From: Mycolicibacter engbaekii
GTDB lineage: Bacteria; Actinomycetota; Actinomycetes; Mycobacteriales; Mycobacteriaceae
Length of the DNA stretch: 35,493 bases
Direction of reading: 5' to 3'
Assembly (NCBI RefSeq): GCF_002101585.1
Contig: NZ_LQOT01000034.1
Location: 1 to 35,493, forward strand
Below the pieces are notes generated by a model. The model ran no database searches. It saw only the letters and a list, made by a program, of their open reading frames with translations, and was not told where the DNA came from. The position numbers and the translations under genes are program-made. Of this stretch, positions 7,402 through 17,440 are shown one piece after another (within the stretch, counting starts at the first letter, position 1; every line of letters starts with the position of its first letter).

Positions 7402-7556
7402 CCTTGGACCCTTCTAGGCTGATGACTGTGATGAAGGTGTGACTGAAGTGACTAATAACGGTGACGGTAACGGCAGCGAGCGCGTTGGCGCTGTACCGAC
7501 ACGCGGACAGTTCCCACCGGTTTCACCCGCCCCCTCCAGCGACATCTAGCGCGAAC
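7402..7556 (-). other. yfiH-sepF spacer with repeated GTGACT motifs, where yggS is expected
   Basis: This 155-base spacer is less GC-rich than its surroundings. GTGACT occurs at 7439-7444 and 7448-7453 (nine bases apart), ATGACT at 7422-7427 and GTGACG at 7461-7466. Such phased repeats could be a regulator site before sepF or low-complexity residue of a deletion. A 43-codon minus-strand frame (7414-7545) runs through it but has no similarity I know and no clear ribosome site, so I do not call it a gene. No fragment of a YggS protein is visible in it. Confidence 0.4.
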
Positions 7557-8264
7557 TCATTCCAGCCACACCAACGACGCCAGCCGACCGGTGAGACCGT
7601 CGCGGCGGTGACTGAACAGCTTGGGATCGGCTGCCGTGCAGCGCGGGTCGGCGTCGATGGCCTCGATGCCCAATCCCCGTAGCTGGCGGGCGATCCCAGC
7701 TCGCAAGTCCAGCCCGACAGTGCCCGCCGACGTGACCGTTCGACTGCCCGGCAGCGCTTCCTCGACCTCATCGGCCATCGCTGCGGGCACCTCATAGTGC
7801 AACCCGCTGACCGCGGGCCCCAGCAAAACCGAGATGTCGCCGGCGCTCGCGCCGGCCGCCAGCATCTCCTCCACCGCGCGAACCACCACACCGCGCTGCG
7901 CGCCGACCCGGCCGGCGTGCACCGCGGCCACCACACCCGCGCGCGCATCGGCCAGCAGCACCGGGACACAGTCCGCGGTCACCACCACCATCGCCAGGCG
8001 GGGCACGGTGGTGACCAGCGCATCGGTCGCCTCGACCGGAGCCGGGCGCGGCCCGTCGACGCGCACCACATGATCGCTATGGATCTGGTGCATCCACACC
8101 AGTCGATCCGGGCCCAAACCGGTGGCCTTGGCCAGTCGCGCCCGGTTCCTGGCCACCGCCGCCGGGTCATCGCCGACGTGATCGCCCAGGTTGAAGCTGT
8201 CGAACGGGGCCGCCGACACACCGCCGGAGCGGGTAGTCGTCACCCGGCGGACACGAAAACTCAT
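7557..8264 (-). CDS. YfiH/LACC1-family purine nucleoside phosphorylase-like protein (Rv2149c-like)
   Basis: This 235-aa protein belongs to the DUF152/multicopper polyphenol oxidase-like family. Members such as human LACC1 and bacterial YfiH act on purine nucleosides (phosphorylase/deaminase activity), using zinc held by one Cys and two His. Visible family parts are RVTTTRSGGVSAAPFDSFNLGDHVGDD, LVWMHQIHSD, VVTADCVPVLLAD and VVAAVHAG. The usual AVHAGWRG is AVHAGRVGAQRG here, the mycobacterial form. The ATG at 8264 lacks a strong ribosome site. It sits 45 bases after ftsZ, as in many actinobacteria. A division role has not been shown; an E. coli homologue has been linked to peptidoglycan quality control. 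Confidence 0.85.
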   Translation of the reverse strand: MSFRVRRVTTTRSGGVSAAPFDSFNLGDHVGDDPAAVARNRARLAKATGLGPDRLVWMHQIHSDHVVRVDGPRPAPVEATDALVTTVPRLAMVVVTADCVPVLLADARAGVVAAVHAGRVGAQRGVVVRAVEEMLAAGASAGDISVLLGPAVSGLHYEVPAAMADEVEEALPGSRTVTSAGTVGLDLRAGIARQLRGLGIEAIDADPRCTAADPKLFSHRRDGLTGRLASLVWLE

Positions 8265-8309
8265 GTCCGGGGAGTACCCCGCGGGTGCCGCGGACGAGCG
8301 GTCATCGGC

Positions 8310-9473
8310 TCAGTGCCGCATGAACGGCGGGACGTCGACGTCGTCGTCGTCGCACCCGTCGTCACCGTTGCGCCCGCCGACGCTGACCGTGGCCCCGTTG
8401 GTGGGGGCCGGCACGCTGACGGCGTCGACCGGGTCGAACAACGACGAGGTGACCTTGCCGGCCTGCCCCGGCGCCATCGCGTGCCGGGCCTGACTGGGGT
8501 TGCCGGTCACCGGCTTGCGGCCGGAGCCCGCCGAGTCGAAGCCTGCGGCGATCACCGTCACCCGCACCTCGTCGCCGAGCGAGTCGTCGATCACGGTGCC
8601 GAAGATGATGTTGGCCTCGGGGTGCGCGGCGTCCTGCACCAGCGACGCCGCCTCGTTGATCTCGAACAGTCCCAGGTCGCTGCCGCCGGCGACCGACATC
8701 AGCACGCCCTGGGCGCCCTCCATCGAAGCTTCCAGCAGCGGCGAGTTGATCGCGATCTCGGCGGCCTTGAGCGCACGGCCGTCGCCGCGGGCCGAGCCGA
8801 TGCCCATCAGGGCGGTGCCCGCACCGCTCATGATGCCCTTGACGTCGGCGAAGTCCACGTTGATCAGACCGGGCGTGGTGATCAGGTCGGTGATGCCCTG
8901 GACACCGTTGAGCAGCACCTCGTCGGCGCTGCGGAACGCGTCCATCAGCGAGACCTGGGCGTCGCCCATCTGCAGCAGCCGGTCGTTGGGGATCACGATC
9001 AGGGTGTCGCAGCTCTCCCGCAGCGCGGTGATGCCGTTCTCGGCCTGATTGGAGCGCCGCTTGCCCTCGAAGGAGAACGGGCGGGTCACCACGCCGACGG
9101 TCAGCGCGCCCAGCTTGCGGGCGATGGTCGCCACCACCGGTGCGCCGCCGGTGCCCGTGCCGCCGCCTTCGCCGGCGGTGACGAACACCATGTCGGCGCC
9201 GCGCAGCAGCTCCTCGATCTCGTCTTTGGCGTCTTCGGCGGCACGGCGGCCCACTTCGGGGTCGGCGCCGGCACCGAGGCCGCGGGTGGAGTCTCGGCCG
9301 ACGTCGAGCTTGACGTCGGCGTCGCTCATCAACAATGCCTGTGCGTCGGTGTTGATCGCGATGAACTCAACGCCCTTGAGGCCCTGCTCGATCATCCGGT
9401 TGACGGCGTTGACGCCGCCACCACCGATACCCACGACTTTGATGACGGCCAGATAGTTGTGCGGTGGGGTCAT
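8310..9473 (-). CDS. ftsZ: FtsZ cell-division GTPase
   Basis: The protein is 387 aa from the ATG at 9473, with GGAGG nine bases upstream. FtsZ is the tubulin-like GTPase that forms the cytokinetic ring. The GTP-binding region starts with [16 protein letters not shown], and the tubulin signature GGGTGTG is at 103-109. The T7 loop contains [11 protein letters not shown] with the catalytic Asp. After about residue 315 a Gly/Asp-rich linker leads to the conserved tail [12 protein letters not shown], the SepF/FtsW contact peptide. The length is close to the 379 residues of M. tuberculosis. A 227-base gap before it, with a TTGACA, suggests its own promoter in addition to read-through from ftsQ. Confidence 0.98.
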   Translation of the reverse strand: MTPPHNYLAVIKVVGIGGGGVNAVNRMIEQGLKGVEFIAINTDAQALLMSDADVKLDVGRDSTRGLGAGADPEVGRRAAEDAKDEIEELLRGADMVFVTAGEGGGTGTGGAPVVATIARKLGALTVGVVTRPFSFEGKRRSNQAENGITALRESCDTLIVIPNDRLLQMGDAQVSLMDAFRSADEVLLNGVQGITDLITTPGLINVDFADVKGIMSGAGTALMGIGSARGDGRALKAAEIAINSPLLEASMEGAQGVLMSVAGGSDLGLFEINEAASLVQDAAHPEANIIFGTVIDDSLGDEVRVTVIAAGFDSAGSGRKPVTGNPSQARHAMAPGQAGKVTSSLFDPVDAVSVPAPTNGATVSVGGRNGDDGCDDDDVDVPPFMRH

Positions 9474-9565
9474 CGTTCGTCTTCCTCCCTGGTGGGATTG
9501 GATTCCTCTCTGGGCCGGGCTTGGCGCGAAACTCCCCGATCCGACATTCCAAACCCTCAACCTCA

Positions 9566-9589
9566 ACCATAGGCTTAGAGTTATGTCAA
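9566..9589 (-). promoter_or_regulatory. Candidate ftsZ promoter region
   Basis: On the minus strand TTGACA (9584-9589) is a perfect -35. The only nearby TANNNT, TATGGT (9566-9571), follows after 12 bases, shorter than usual, so the true -10 may be different. The patch is AT-rich compared with its flanks and lies about 95-115 bases before the ftsZ start. Mycobacterial ftsZ is known to have dedicated promoters upstream of the gene. Confidence 0.35.
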
Positions 9590-9700
9590 GTTGTTTCGCG
9601 CAATCGCCACAGTAGGGCCGCCGCGACTCCCGTCCGTGCCGACGCGCCGAGACACACCCTGCGAATTTTCCTGGCCGGTCATGAGTTTTCCCTGACCGAA

Positions 9701-10729
9701 CTAGCGCACAGTGGGCAGATCCGGGCTGGACACGTCATAGGTCTGCCCGGGCTGGGTCAGCAGCGCCGCGAGTTTCTGTGCCTTCTCCGCGGTGCGGTCG
9801 GTATTGCCCCAGACCACCACCCGGCCATCGCCGAGCGTCAGCGTGATCGAGGCCACCGACGGGGCGGCAACCCGGCTGATCTGGCCGGCCACCTCGGGCG
9901 CCAGCGAGGTCATCACCTGCAAGGCGGCCAGCGTCGACGGATCGGCCGGGCCGGGGTTGTCCACGTCGAAAAACGGCAGCATCGTCGGCGGGGGCGCCGT
10001 CGCGAAATCCACCCCGTCCCGGTCGAACAGATGCGGGCCGTCCGGAAAGTCCTTGTACACCACCGCAACTCGTTCGACCACCGAGATCCCCAGCACCGAC
10101 GGGTACTGCCGCTGCACCCGCGTGCTTGCCACCCGCCGGATGGTCGCAACCCGATCCGCCACCCGGCCGGTGTCAACCTGCAGCAGCGGCGTACCGGGGC
10201 GCACGCGGGCCATGTCCAGCACTTCCTCGCGGGTCACCGCGGTGATGCCGGTGATCTCGATCTCGCGCACCGACATCAGCGGCGTGAAATACAGGATGAG
10301 GCCGAGCCCGACCACCAGCACCGCGGTCAGCAGGGCCGCCAGCACCATCTTCAGGCCCCGGATGGTGCCGCGGGGCAGGCCTTTGGCGGGTTCGGCGGAA
10401 CCGGCGCGGGCACGCCGTTTGGCCTCCCGGCGGGCCTGTTCGATCGCCTCGGCGCGCGCCTGGGCGGCACGGCGCTCCGCGCGTTCCCGCCGGGCCCGGC
10501 GCCGCGGGCCCTCCACCTCGTCGGGTTCCTCGGCACCGTCGGCCTCCTGATCGCCCGGGGCGGGATCATCCTGGGCGGGGTTGTCCTGGGCGGTCTCACC
10601 CTGGGCGGGGTCGTCCTGGGCGGGCTCGCCCTGGGCGGCCTCGCCGGCGTGTCCGTCGGCGGGCGGCGCGATCCCCTGCTCGTCCGGCTCGTCGGGGGGC
10701 ACGTCCGGCGTCTCGGGCGGCACGCTCAC
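9701..10729 (-). CDS. ftsQ: FtsQ division protein
   Basis: This 342-aa bitopic protein of the divisome links early and late proteins through FtsL/FtsB partners. The start is a GTG that overlaps the murC stop as GTGA. Residues 1-75 are acidic and Pro-rich, with a fivefold repeat of AQ(G/D)(E/D)P-type units at about 32-58. Residues 76-110 are Arg/Ala/Glu-rich and basic. The membrane helix is about 127-149. A POTRA domain follows ([32 protein letters not shown]), then the FtsQ domain ([28 protein letters not shown]). The N-terminal repeats are encoded by a 15-base tandem array and are probably variable between strains. A 227-base gap separates it from ftsZ. Confidence 0.93.
   Translation of the reverse strand: MSVPPETPDVPPDEPDEQGIAPPADGHAGEAAQGEPAQDDPAQGETAQDNPAQDDPAPGDQEADGAEEPDEVEGPRRRARRERAERRAAQARAEAIEQARREAKRRARAGSAEPAKGLPRGTIRGLKMVLAALLTAVLVVGLGLILYFTPLMSVREIEITGITAVTREEVLDMARVRPGTPLLQVDTGRVADRVATIRRVASTRVQRQYPSVLGISVVERVAVVYKDFPDGPHLFDRDGVDFATAPPPTMLPFFDVDNPGPADPSTLAALQVMTSLAPEVAGQISRVAAPSVASITLTLGDGRVVVWGNTDRTAEKAQKLAALLTQPGQTYDVSSPDLPTVR
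10570..10644. repeat. Five 15-base tandem repeats in the ftsQ coding region
   Basis: Units starting CCTGGGCGG repeat at 10570, 10585, 10600, 10615 and 10630, each 15 bases, with differences confined to the last six bases. They are in frame and encode the acidic pentapeptide repeat in the FtsQ cytosolic tail. Copy number could change by slippage without breaking the frame. Confidence 0.85.
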
Positions 10730-12204
10730 GCCACACCCGGCGGCGGGGTCTGGTCGGCCCGCGCCCGCAGCGCGGTCACGATCTCGGGGCCCAGCATGGT
10801 CACATCACCGGCGCCCATGGTGAGGATGACGTCACCGGGACCGGCCGCCGCCGCGACCGCCTGCGGCACCGCCGAGAAGTCCGGCAGGTAATGCACGTCG
10901 ACGCCGACGTGTTCGGCGACGGTGGCCCCACTCACCCCGGGCAGCGGCGTCTCGCGCGCCCCGTAGACGTCGAGGACGAACACCTCGTCCGCGCCGTCCA
11001 GCGACTGGCCGAACTCGGTGGCGAACTCCTTGGTACGCGAGTACAGATGCGGTTGGAACACCACCAGGCTGCGCCCAAAACCCTGCTCATCGAGCAGCGC
11101 CCGCACCGCGGTCAGCGTCGCGGCGATCTCGGTGGGATGGTGCGCGTAGTCGTCGAAGACCCGCACCGCACCGACGGTCCCGGCAGAACCCACCAGCTCG
11201 AACCGGCGGCGCACCCCGTCGAACCCGGCCAGGCCATCGAGCACCCCGTCCAGCGGTGCGCCGACCTCCACCGCGGCCAGCAGGGCGCCCAGCGCGTTGA
11301 GGGCCATGTGGCGGCCGGGCACCGACAGCCGCATCGTCGCGCGCTGCCCGGTCCCGGCCAGCTCGACCTCGGCGAGCGCACCGGTGCCCTGCTGCTCCCA
11401 GCTCAGCAACGTACCGTCGAGCGGCACCGAGCCCGTGCCGTGGCTGCCGTACCGCAGCACCCGGATGCCCTGCGCCGCAGTGCGATCAGCCAACTCGGCG
11501 GCGCCGGGGTCATCGACGCACACCACCGCCGCCCCGCCCGGCGCGATCCGCTCGACGAAGGCGTCGAACACCTCGGTGTAGGCCTGCGCGCTGCCGAAGA
11601 AGTCCAGGTGATCGGCCTCGATATTGGTGACCACCGCGACGTTGGGCGCGTACTCCAGCAGCGAGCCGTCGCTCTCGTCGGCCTCGGCCACGAACAGCGG
11701 TCCGCTGCCGTGGTGGGCGTTGGTTCCGGCTTCCGAACCGGCCGAACCCAATTCGCCGCCCACCGCGAACGACGGATCCAGCCCGCAGCGCTGCAACGCC
11801 ACCACCAGCATGGACGTCGTCGTGGTCTTGCCGTGGGTGCCGGTGACCATCAGGGTGGTGCGCCCGGCCATCAGCTTTGCCAGCACCGCCGGACGCAGCA
11901 CCACCGGAATGCCCCGGCGGCGGGCTTCGACCAGTTCGGGATTGGTCTTGGGAATGGCCGCGTGGGTGGTGACCACCGCGGTCACCCCGCCGGGCAGCAG
12001 ATCTAGCGCCGACGCATCGTGACCGATCCGCACCTGGGCGCCACGGGCGCGCAGCGCATGAAGTCCGCGGGACTCCTTGGCATCCGAGCCCGAGACGAGT
12101 CCCCCGCGGTCCAGCAGGATCCGAGCGATGCCGGACATGCCCGCTCCCCCGATACCGACCATGTGCACGCGGCTCAGTTCCGCAGGCAGCTGCTCAGCGC
12201 CCAC
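10726..12204 (-). CDS. murC: UDP-N-acetylmuramate-L-alanine ligase MurC
   Basis: This 492-aa ATP-dependent ligase adds L-Ala (or Gly in some mycobacteria) to UDP-MurNAc in the cytosol. The N-terminal UDP-binding domain has [14 protein letters not shown] (about 14-27). The Mur-ligase ATP loop TGTHGKTTT is at 121-129. The central domain carries [10 protein letters not shown] and [11 protein letters not shown], and the C-terminal domain has the [12 protein letters not shown] signature. The GTG start overlaps the murG 3' end by 11 bases, and the stop overlaps the ftsQ GTG by four, so it is tightly coupled on both sides. Confidence 0.97.
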   Translation of the reverse strand: MGAEQLPAELSRVHMVGIGGAGMSGIARILLDRGGLVSGSDAKESRGLHALRARGAQVRIGHDASALDLLPGGVTAVVTTHAAIPKTNPELVEARRRGIPVVLRPAVLAKLMAGRTTLMVTGTHGKTTTTSMLVVALQRCGLDPSFAVGGELGSAGSEAGTNAHHGSGPLFVAEADESDGSLLEYAPNVAVVTNIEADHLDFFGSAQAYTEVFDAFVERIAPGGAAVVCVDDPGAAELADRTAAQGIRVLRYGSHGTGSVPLDGTLLSWEQQGTGALAEVELAGTGQRATMRLSVPGRHMALNALGALLAAVEVGAPLDGVLDGLAGFDGVRRRFELVGSAGTVGAVRVFDDYAHHPTEIAATLTAVRALLDEQGFGRSLVVFQPHLYSRTKEFATEFGQSLDGADEVFVLDVYGARETPLPGVSGATVAEHVGVDVHYLPDFSAVPQAVAAAAGPGDVILTMGAGDVTMLGPEIVTALRARADQTPPPGVA

Positions 12205-13351
12205 GCCGACTCCCCGACCGCCGGGCCTCAGCGACCTCGAGCGCCGAGGAGGCCACCCGCTGCGCCGCCTCGGGGTGCCCGGCCAGAACCGCGGCGCTGG
12301 TCATCGCGGCCAGCCGCGCGTCGTCGGTGAGCAGGGCGGCGACGGTGTCGGCCACGAACTCCGGGGTCAGCTCGGCGTCGTCGACCAGCATCCCGCCGCC
12401 GGCATCGACCACCGGGAGGGCGTTGAGACGCTGTTCGCCGTTGCCGATCGGCAGCGGCACATAGAGGGCGGGCAGACCGACCGCCGAGACTTCGGCGACC
12501 GTCATCGCCCCGGAACGGCAGATGGCCAGGTCGGCGGCGGCATAGGCCAGGTCCATCCGGTCCAGATAGGGCACCGCGACGTAGGGCGGGTCGCCCGGTG
12601 CGGGCTCCGGCAGGTCCAGGGTGTTCTTCGGCCCGTGCGCGTGCAGCACCGAAATGCCCTCAGCAGCCAGATGTTTGGCCGCGCCTGCCACTGCCTGGTT
12701 GATCGAGCGGGCGCCCTGCGAGCCGCCGAATACCAGCAGCACCTTGGCGTCTTCGGCGAAGCCGAACTCGGCGCGGGCCGCCGCGCGCAACCCGGCCCGG
12801 TCCAAGGTGGTGATCGCCGGGCGCACCGGAACCCCGACCACCTCGCAGTGGGCCAGCCCGCAGTCGGCGACCGCCGACAGCACGCGCTGCGCGCCGCGGG
12901 CCCCGACCCGGTTGGCCAGGCCGGCGCGGGCGTTGGCCTCATGGATCACCACCGGCACCCGCTTGGCGCCCCGGCCGCGGGCGGCCAGGTAGGCCGGCAG
13001 CGCCACATAGCCGCCGAAACCGATCACCACATCGGCCCCCACAGCACGCAGCACCGCCCGGGTCTCCCGCACGGCACGCAGCACCCGCAGCGGCAGCCGG
13101 GCCAGGTCTGCGTTGAGTTTGCGAGGCAGCGGCACCGGGGTGATCAGCTGCAGGTCGTAGCCGCGAGCGGGCACCAGCCGGGTCTCCAGACCGCGGGCGG
13201 TGCCCAGCGCGGTGATCCGGACGTCGGGATCCAGGGCGCGCAGCGCGTCGGCGACGGCCATCGCGGGCTCGACGTGGCCGGCGGTGCCGCCGCCGGCCAG
13301 GACCACCGATAACGGGGCGCCGCGGTCCGGCTTGCTGACCGAGTCGTTCAC
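12194..13351 (-). CDS. murG: MurG, lipid II-forming GlcNAc transferase
   Basis: This 385-aa GT28 glycosyltransferase works on the inner face of the membrane and moves GlcNAc from UDP-GlcNAc to lipid I, giving lipid II. The glycine-rich loop [10 protein letters not shown] lies at 20-29, [10 protein letters not shown] with the acceptor loop follows, and [12 protein letters not shown] marks the second domain. [22 protein letters not shown] is the UDP-GlcNAc site, and the [14 protein letters not shown] stretch follows it. The GTG start lies only three bases after the ftsW stop. The last 15 residues are Arg-rich and overlap murC. Confidence 0.96.
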   Translation of the reverse strand: MNDSVSKPDRGAPLSVVLAGGGTAGHVEPAMAVADALRALDPDVRITALGTARGLETRLVPARGYDLQLITPVPLPRKLNADLARLPLRVLRAVRETRAVLRAVGADVVIGFGGYVALPAYLAARGRGAKRVPVVIHEANARAGLANRVGARGAQRVLSAVADCGLAHCEVVGVPVRPAITTLDRAGLRAAARAEFGFAEDAKVLLVFGGSQGARSINQAVAGAAKHLAAEGISVLHAHGPKNTLDLPEPAPGDPPYVAVPYLDRMDLAYAAADLAICRSGAMTVAEVSAVGLPALYVPLPIGNGEQRLNALPVVDAGGGMLVDDAELTPEFVADTVAALLTDDARLAAMTSAAVLAGHPEAAQRVASSALEVAEARRSGSRRGR

Positions 13352-13354
13352 CGC

Positions 13355-14872
13355 CTATCGCTGACCTTCCAATGCTCGTGCGCGTCCGCCGGTCGGACGC
13401 GGCCCGGCGTGACGCCGGCCGCCTCCATTTTGCCCTGTGCGCCGAGTGCCCCGGCTCGCCGCCCGGGCCTGCGCCTGCGGGGCGGGACGCTGGCGAGCCG
13501 ACGTCCGTGCCGCCGCCCGCGGCCGGGCCGGTTGCTGCGGGCGTGACCGCAGCCGGTCGCGCAGGGCCTCGATGCGGGTCGGCGAGTACGGCTCCGGCAG
13601 CGGCAGGCGCAGTATCCGGTTCATCCGATCGTCCTGGCCGGCGCGCAGCGCGGCCACCGCCTCCGGTTCGTGGCGCGCCGCATTGGCCATGATGCCGATC
13701 ATGAACAGGGTTGTCGCCGTGGAGGTTCCGCCCGCGGAAATCAGCGGCAGCTGGATCCCGGTGACGGGCAGCAGGCCGATCACGTAGCCGACGTTGATGA
13801 ACGACTGACCGATCACCCACATGGTGGTGGCGGCGGTCAACAGCCGCAGGAAGGGATCGGCGGAGCGTTTGGCGATCCGCATGCCGGTGTAGGCGAACAG
13901 CCCGAACAGCGCCAGCAGCCCGAACCCGCCGATGAAGCCGAGTTCCTCGCCGATGATGGCGAAGATGAAGTCGTTGTGGGCGTTGGGCAGGTAATTCCAC
14001 TTCGCGGTGCCCTGGCCCAGGCCGTCGCCGAAAATACCGCCGTTGGCCAGCGCGAACTTGGCCTGGCGCGCCTGGTAGCCGGCGTTCTGCGGGTCCGCGT
14101 CGGGGTCGAGCCAGGACCGCACCCGGTCGGAGCGGTAGCCCTCCGAGAGAGCCAGGATCACTGCGGCGGACACCACGGACAACAGCGAGCTGGTGAACAC
14201 CTTCAGCGGCAGACCTGCGTACCACAGCAGCGCCAGCAGGATGATGCCCAGCGAGACCGTCTGCCCCAGGTCGGGCTGGGCGACGATGAGCACCAGCGCC
14301 ACCACCGCGGCCGGCACCAGCGGAACCAGCATTTCGCGCAGCGTCGCGCGCTCCATGCGGCGGCTGGCCAGCAGGTGTGCGCCCCAGATGGCGAAGGCGA
14401 TCTTGGCCAGCTCAGAGGGCTGCATCGAGAAGCCGGCGATGACGAACCAGCCGCGAGAGCCGTTGGACAGCGTCCCGATGCCCGGGATCAGCACCAGCAC
14501 CAGCAGCACGATGGTGAAGGCGAAGCCGGGAAACGCCATGCGGCGCATGAAGCGGACCGGCATGCGCAACGCCACGTAGCAGCCGAAAAGCCCGATCACC
14601 GTCCACAGCACCTGCTTGGCGAAGATCAGCCACGCCGACCCGTCGTTGCCGTAGGACTCCACCCCCGAGGCCGACAGCACCATGATCAGCCCGAGGGTGG
14701 TCAGCAGCGCGGCAATGGCCACGATCAGGTGAAACGACGTCATGGGCCGGCCCAGCCAGGCGCCGAAGCGGGTGCGGGGCTCTGCCGGCGCGCTCTGTTC
14801 GGTCGCCGCGTCTGTGGAAGCTGCGTCTGCGGGCCCGGCGCCGCGCCGCAGCCGGGCCAGCAGCCCGATCAC
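13355..14872 (-). CDS. ftsW: FtsW, SEDS-family septal peptidoglycan polymerase
   Basis: This 505-aa polytopic protein makes septal glycan strands with its partner PbpB. About ten membrane helices run from residue 46 to 410. SEDS landmarks visible are [21 protein letters not shown], the Asp-containing loop [28 protein letters not shown], and the end [20 protein letters not shown]. Both termini are cytosolic; the C-terminal tail (about 430-505) is Arg/Ala/Pro-rich with no acidic stretch. The GTG start overlaps murD as GTGA. In mycobacteria FtsW tails contact FtsZ; whether this basic tail does so with the acidic FtsZ end is inference. Confidence 0.96.
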   Translation of the reverse strand: MIGLLARLRRGAGPADAASTDAATEQSAPAEPRTRFGAWLGRPMTSFHLIVAIAALLTTLGLIMVLSASGVESYGNDGSAWLIFAKQVLWTVIGLFGCYVALRMPVRFMRRMAFPGFAFTIVLLVLVLIPGIGTLSNGSRGWFVIAGFSMQPSELAKIAFAIWGAHLLASRRMERATLREMLVPLVPAAVVALVLIVAQPDLGQTVSLGIILLALLWYAGLPLKVFTSSLLSVVSAAVILALSEGYRSDRVRSWLDPDADPQNAGYQARQAKFALANGGIFGDGLGQGTAKWNYLPNAHNDFIFAIIGEELGFIGGFGLLALFGLFAYTGMRIAKRSADPFLRLLTAATTMWVIGQSFINVGYVIGLLPVTGIQLPLISAGGTSTATTLFMIGIMANAARHEPEAVAALRAGQDDRMNRILRLPLPEPYSPTRIEALRDRLRSRPQQPARPRAAARTSARQRPAPQAQARAASRGTRRTGQNGGGRRHAGPRPTGGRARALEGQR

Positions 14873-16368
14873 ACCGATCCCGCCGCTGCGCGGGCGGCGG
14901 CCGCGAAGGCGTCGCCCCGGGCGCCGTAGCCGGCGAACTGGTCGAAGGATGCCCCCGCCGGTGCCAGCAGCACCGTGTCGCCGGGGCTGGCCAGGCCGCG
15001 GGCGGCGGCCACCACCGCTGTCATCACCCGGGAGCCCAGCGACTCCTGGGACCCATCTGCCACTTGAACCACACGAGTAACTGGAGACACAGCAGTATCA
15101 GCCATACCACCATCCTCGCCTGTCACAACGTGGACGACCGGGACATCCGGTGCGTGTCGTGATAACGCCTTGGCAACCTCGGCGCGATCCCGGCCGATCA
15201 GCACGGCCCCGGCCAGGCGATCGGCGATCCGGGCGACCGTCGGCTCGATCGCGGCGCCCTTGAGCAGCCCGCCGGCGACCCAGACCACCCGGGGATGGGC
15301 CAGCACCGACGCCTCTGCCGCGTGCGGATTGGTGGCCTTGGAGTCGTCGACGTAGCGAACACCGCCGTCGACGACCACGAGTTCGGCGCGATGCCGGCCG
15401 ACCTGGAAGGACGCCAGCGCCTCGGCGATCGCCTGCGGCGGCACGCCGACACTGCGCGCCAGCGCCGCAGCCGCCAGCGCATCGAGAATCCCCACCGGCC
15501 CGGGCACCGGCAGCGTCGCCACCGGCGCCAGCGCCACGTCCCCGTCGGCGAAGGCCCGGTCGACCAGCATGCCGTCGACGACCCCGAGCTCGCCGGATAC
15601 GGGTTCGCCGAGCCGGAAGCCCACCTTGACCGGGGCCTCCGAGGTCTGGAGCAGGGCTGCGGCACGGGCGTCGTCCATACCGGCCACCGCCACCCGCCCG
15701 CTCAGCGCACGCGCCTTGGCGGCGGTGTAGGCGGCCATGCTGCCGTGCCAGTCCAGGTGGTCCTCGGCGATGTTGAGCACCACACCGGCCTCTGGACGCA
15801 CCGACGGGGCCCAGTGCAGCTGGAAACTGGACAGCTCGACAGCCAGCACCTCACCCGCGCGCTCGGGTGCCGACGACAAGACATCCAGGACCGGCTTGCC
15901 GATGTTGCCGCACAACTGAGCCGGCAGGCCCGCGGCAGTCAGCATGGCGTACAGCATCGAGGTGGTGGTGGTTTTGCCGTTGGTGCCCGTGACCACCAGC
16001 CAGCGCCGCGGCGGACCGTACCGGCCGGCGGCATCCAGGCGCCACGCCAGTTCCACGTCCCCCCAGAGCGGCACCCCGGCTGCCGCGGCGGCGGCCAGCA
16101 GCGGGGTGGCCGGGTCGAATCCGGGGCTGGTGACCACCAGCGCGTAGTCGCCGATCTGCGCCGCAGCCGCCGCCGGGCTGCAACCGTCGACCTGGTGGTC
16201 GCCCAGCGCGGCGACGCTGTCGTCGCACAGGGTCAGGTCCAGACCCAACGGCGCCAACGCGGTCAGGACTGCCCGGCCGGTCACCCCGGCCCCGGCGACC
16301 AGCACCCGCGCGCCCGGAGACAGCACGCTCAGCCCGTCCGGGCCCGGTTCGGGTGACACCTCAGCCAC
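14869..16368 (-). CDS. murD: UDP-N-acetylmuramoylalanine-D-glutamate ligase MurD
   Basis: This 499-aa cytosolic ligase adds D-Glu as the second residue of the peptide stem. [13 protein letters not shown] begins the UDP-binding domain. The ATP loop GTNGKTTT is at 128-135, [13 protein letters not shown] is the central-domain metal/substrate region, and [12 protein letters not shown] lies in the C-terminal domain, where the usual carbamylated Lys and D-Glu site are formed. The GTG start overlaps mraY by eight bases. A segment near the C-terminus (about 15040-15180) uses AT-richer codons than the rest of the gene and encodes a loop ([19 protein letters not shown]) of the kind that varies between species. 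Confidence 0.96.
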   Translation of the reverse strand: MAEVSPEPGPDGLSVLSPGARVLVAGAGVTGRAVLTALAPLGLDLTLCDDSVAALGDHQVDGCSPAAAAAQIGDYALVVTSPGFDPATPLLAAAAAAGVPLWGDVELAWRLDAAGRYGPPRRWLVVTGTNGKTTTTSMLYAMLTAAGLPAQLCGNIGKPVLDVLSSAPERAGEVLAVELSSFQLHWAPSVRPEAGVVLNIAEDHLDWHGSMAAYTAAKARALSGRVAVAGMDDARAAALLQTSEAPVKVGFRLGEPVSGELGVVDGMLVDRAFADGDVALAPVATLPVPGPVGILDALAAAALARSVGVPPQAIAEALASFQVGRHRAELVVVDGGVRYVDDSKATNPHAAEASVLAHPRVVWVAGGLLKGAAIEPTVARIADRLAGAVLIGRDRAEVAKALSRHAPDVPVVHVVTGEDGGMADTAVSPVTRVVQVADGSQESLGSRVMTAVVAAARGLASPGDTVLLAPAGASFDQFAGYGARGDAFAAAARAAAGSV

Positions 16369-17440
16369 CTACGACGGTGAACCACTCGCCATAGAACATG
16401 GAGACGCCCAAGCCGCAGGCAATGGCGGTGAGCAGCCAGAACCGGATGATCACGGTGGTCTCGGCCCAGCCGGCCAGCTCGAAGTGGTGATGGAACGGGG
16501 CCATCCGGAACACCCGGCGGCCGGTGCTGCGGAACGCCACGATCTGGATGACCACCGAGGTGATCTCGGCGACGAACAGCCCGCCGAGCACCACCGCCAG
16601 GATCTCGGTGCGGGTGGTGATCGACATGCCGGCGATCACCCCGCCCAGCGCCAGCGACCCGGTGTCGCCCATGAAGATCTTCGCCGGGGCGGCGTTCCAC
16701 CACAGGAAGCCGATGCAGGCACCCGCGGTGGCGGCGGCGATCAGCGCCAGGTCCAGCGGGTCGCGCACGTTGTAGCAGCCCACGCCGGGCGCGATCGCAC
16801 AGGCGTTGCGGTGCTGCATGACGGTGATCAGCACATAGGCGGCGCTGACCATCGCCATCGATCCGGCGGCCAGCCCGTCCAGGCCGTCGGTGAAGTTGAC
16901 CGCGTTCGACCAGGCGCTGACGATCACGATGACGAACAGCACGAACAACGCGGGGGGCAGGGTGACCGTGGCGATGTCGCGGACATAGGACAGTTGCAGG
17001 CTGCCCGGGGTCAGGCCGGAGCTGTTACGGAAGCACAGCACCAGCAGACCGAACAGGGTGGCCGCGGTGACCTGCCCGATGGTCTTGGCGGTCTTGTTCA
17101 ACCCGAGGTTGCGGGCGCGGCGGATCTTGATCATGTCGTCGACGAAGCCGACCCCGCCCAGCGCGGTCGCCAGCCCCAGCACCAGCAGCCCCGACGCCGT
17201 CGGCCCGGTGCCGTAGAACACCAGGCCGGCCAGTTCGGCGGTCAGGTAGCCCGCCCAGATCCCGGCCACGATGGCCACACCGCCCATCGACGGAGTGCCG
17301 CGCTTGCTCTGGTGGCTGGCCGGGCCGTCCTCGCGGATCTCCTGGCCGAAGCCCTGCTTGGTGAACACCCGGATCAGCACCGGGGTCAGCAGGATCGCGA
17401 CCAGCAGCGCGACACCGGCCGCGATCAGGATCATGATCAT
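16361..17440 (-). CDS. mraY: MraY (MurX) phospho-MurNAc-pentapeptide transferase
   Basis: This 359-aa integral membrane enzyme transfers phospho-MurNAc-pentapeptide to decaprenyl phosphate, making lipid I. About ten helices are visible. Catalytic and Mg-binding stretches are [18 protein letters not shown] (paired Asp), [38 protein letters not shown], and the His-containing loop [13 protein letters not shown]. It is the known target of nucleoside antibiotics in mycobacteria (called MurX there). The ATG overlaps murF as ATGA. Confidence 0.97.
   Translation of the reverse strand: MIMILIAAGVALLVAILLTPVLIRVFTKQGFGQEIREDGPASHQSKRGTPSMGGVAIVAGIWAGYLTAELAGLVFYGTGPTASGLLVLGLATALGGVGFVDDMIKIRRARNLGLNKTAKTIGQVTAATLFGLLVLCFRNSSGLTPGSLQLSYVRDIATVTLPPALFVLFVIVIVSAWSNAVNFTDGLDGLAAGSMAMVSAAYVLITVMQHRNACAIAPGVGCYNVRDPLDLALIAAATAGACIGFLWWNAAPAKIFMGDTGSLALGGVIAGMSITTRTEILAVVLGGLFVAEITSVVIQIVAFRSTGRRVFRMAPFHHHFELAGWAETTVIIRFWLLTAIACGLGVSMFYGEWFTVVGG

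Noticed and set aside
7414..7545. A 43-codon minus-strand frame between yfiH and sepF
   Set aside because: Ser/Pro/Thr-rich, no clear ribosome site, no resemblance to YggS or to anything known; treated as spacer.
7797..9572. A 591-codon plus-strand frame opposite yfiH and ftsZ
   Set aside because: Shadow of two well-supported genes; low-complexity His/Arg/Gly-rich product, no ribosome site of note.
14869..15180. AT-richer patch in murD (and similar ones in murF) as possible inserted DNA
   Set aside because: The frame is intact and the encoded residues align with ordinary variable loops of Mur ligases; composition alone does not show transfer.
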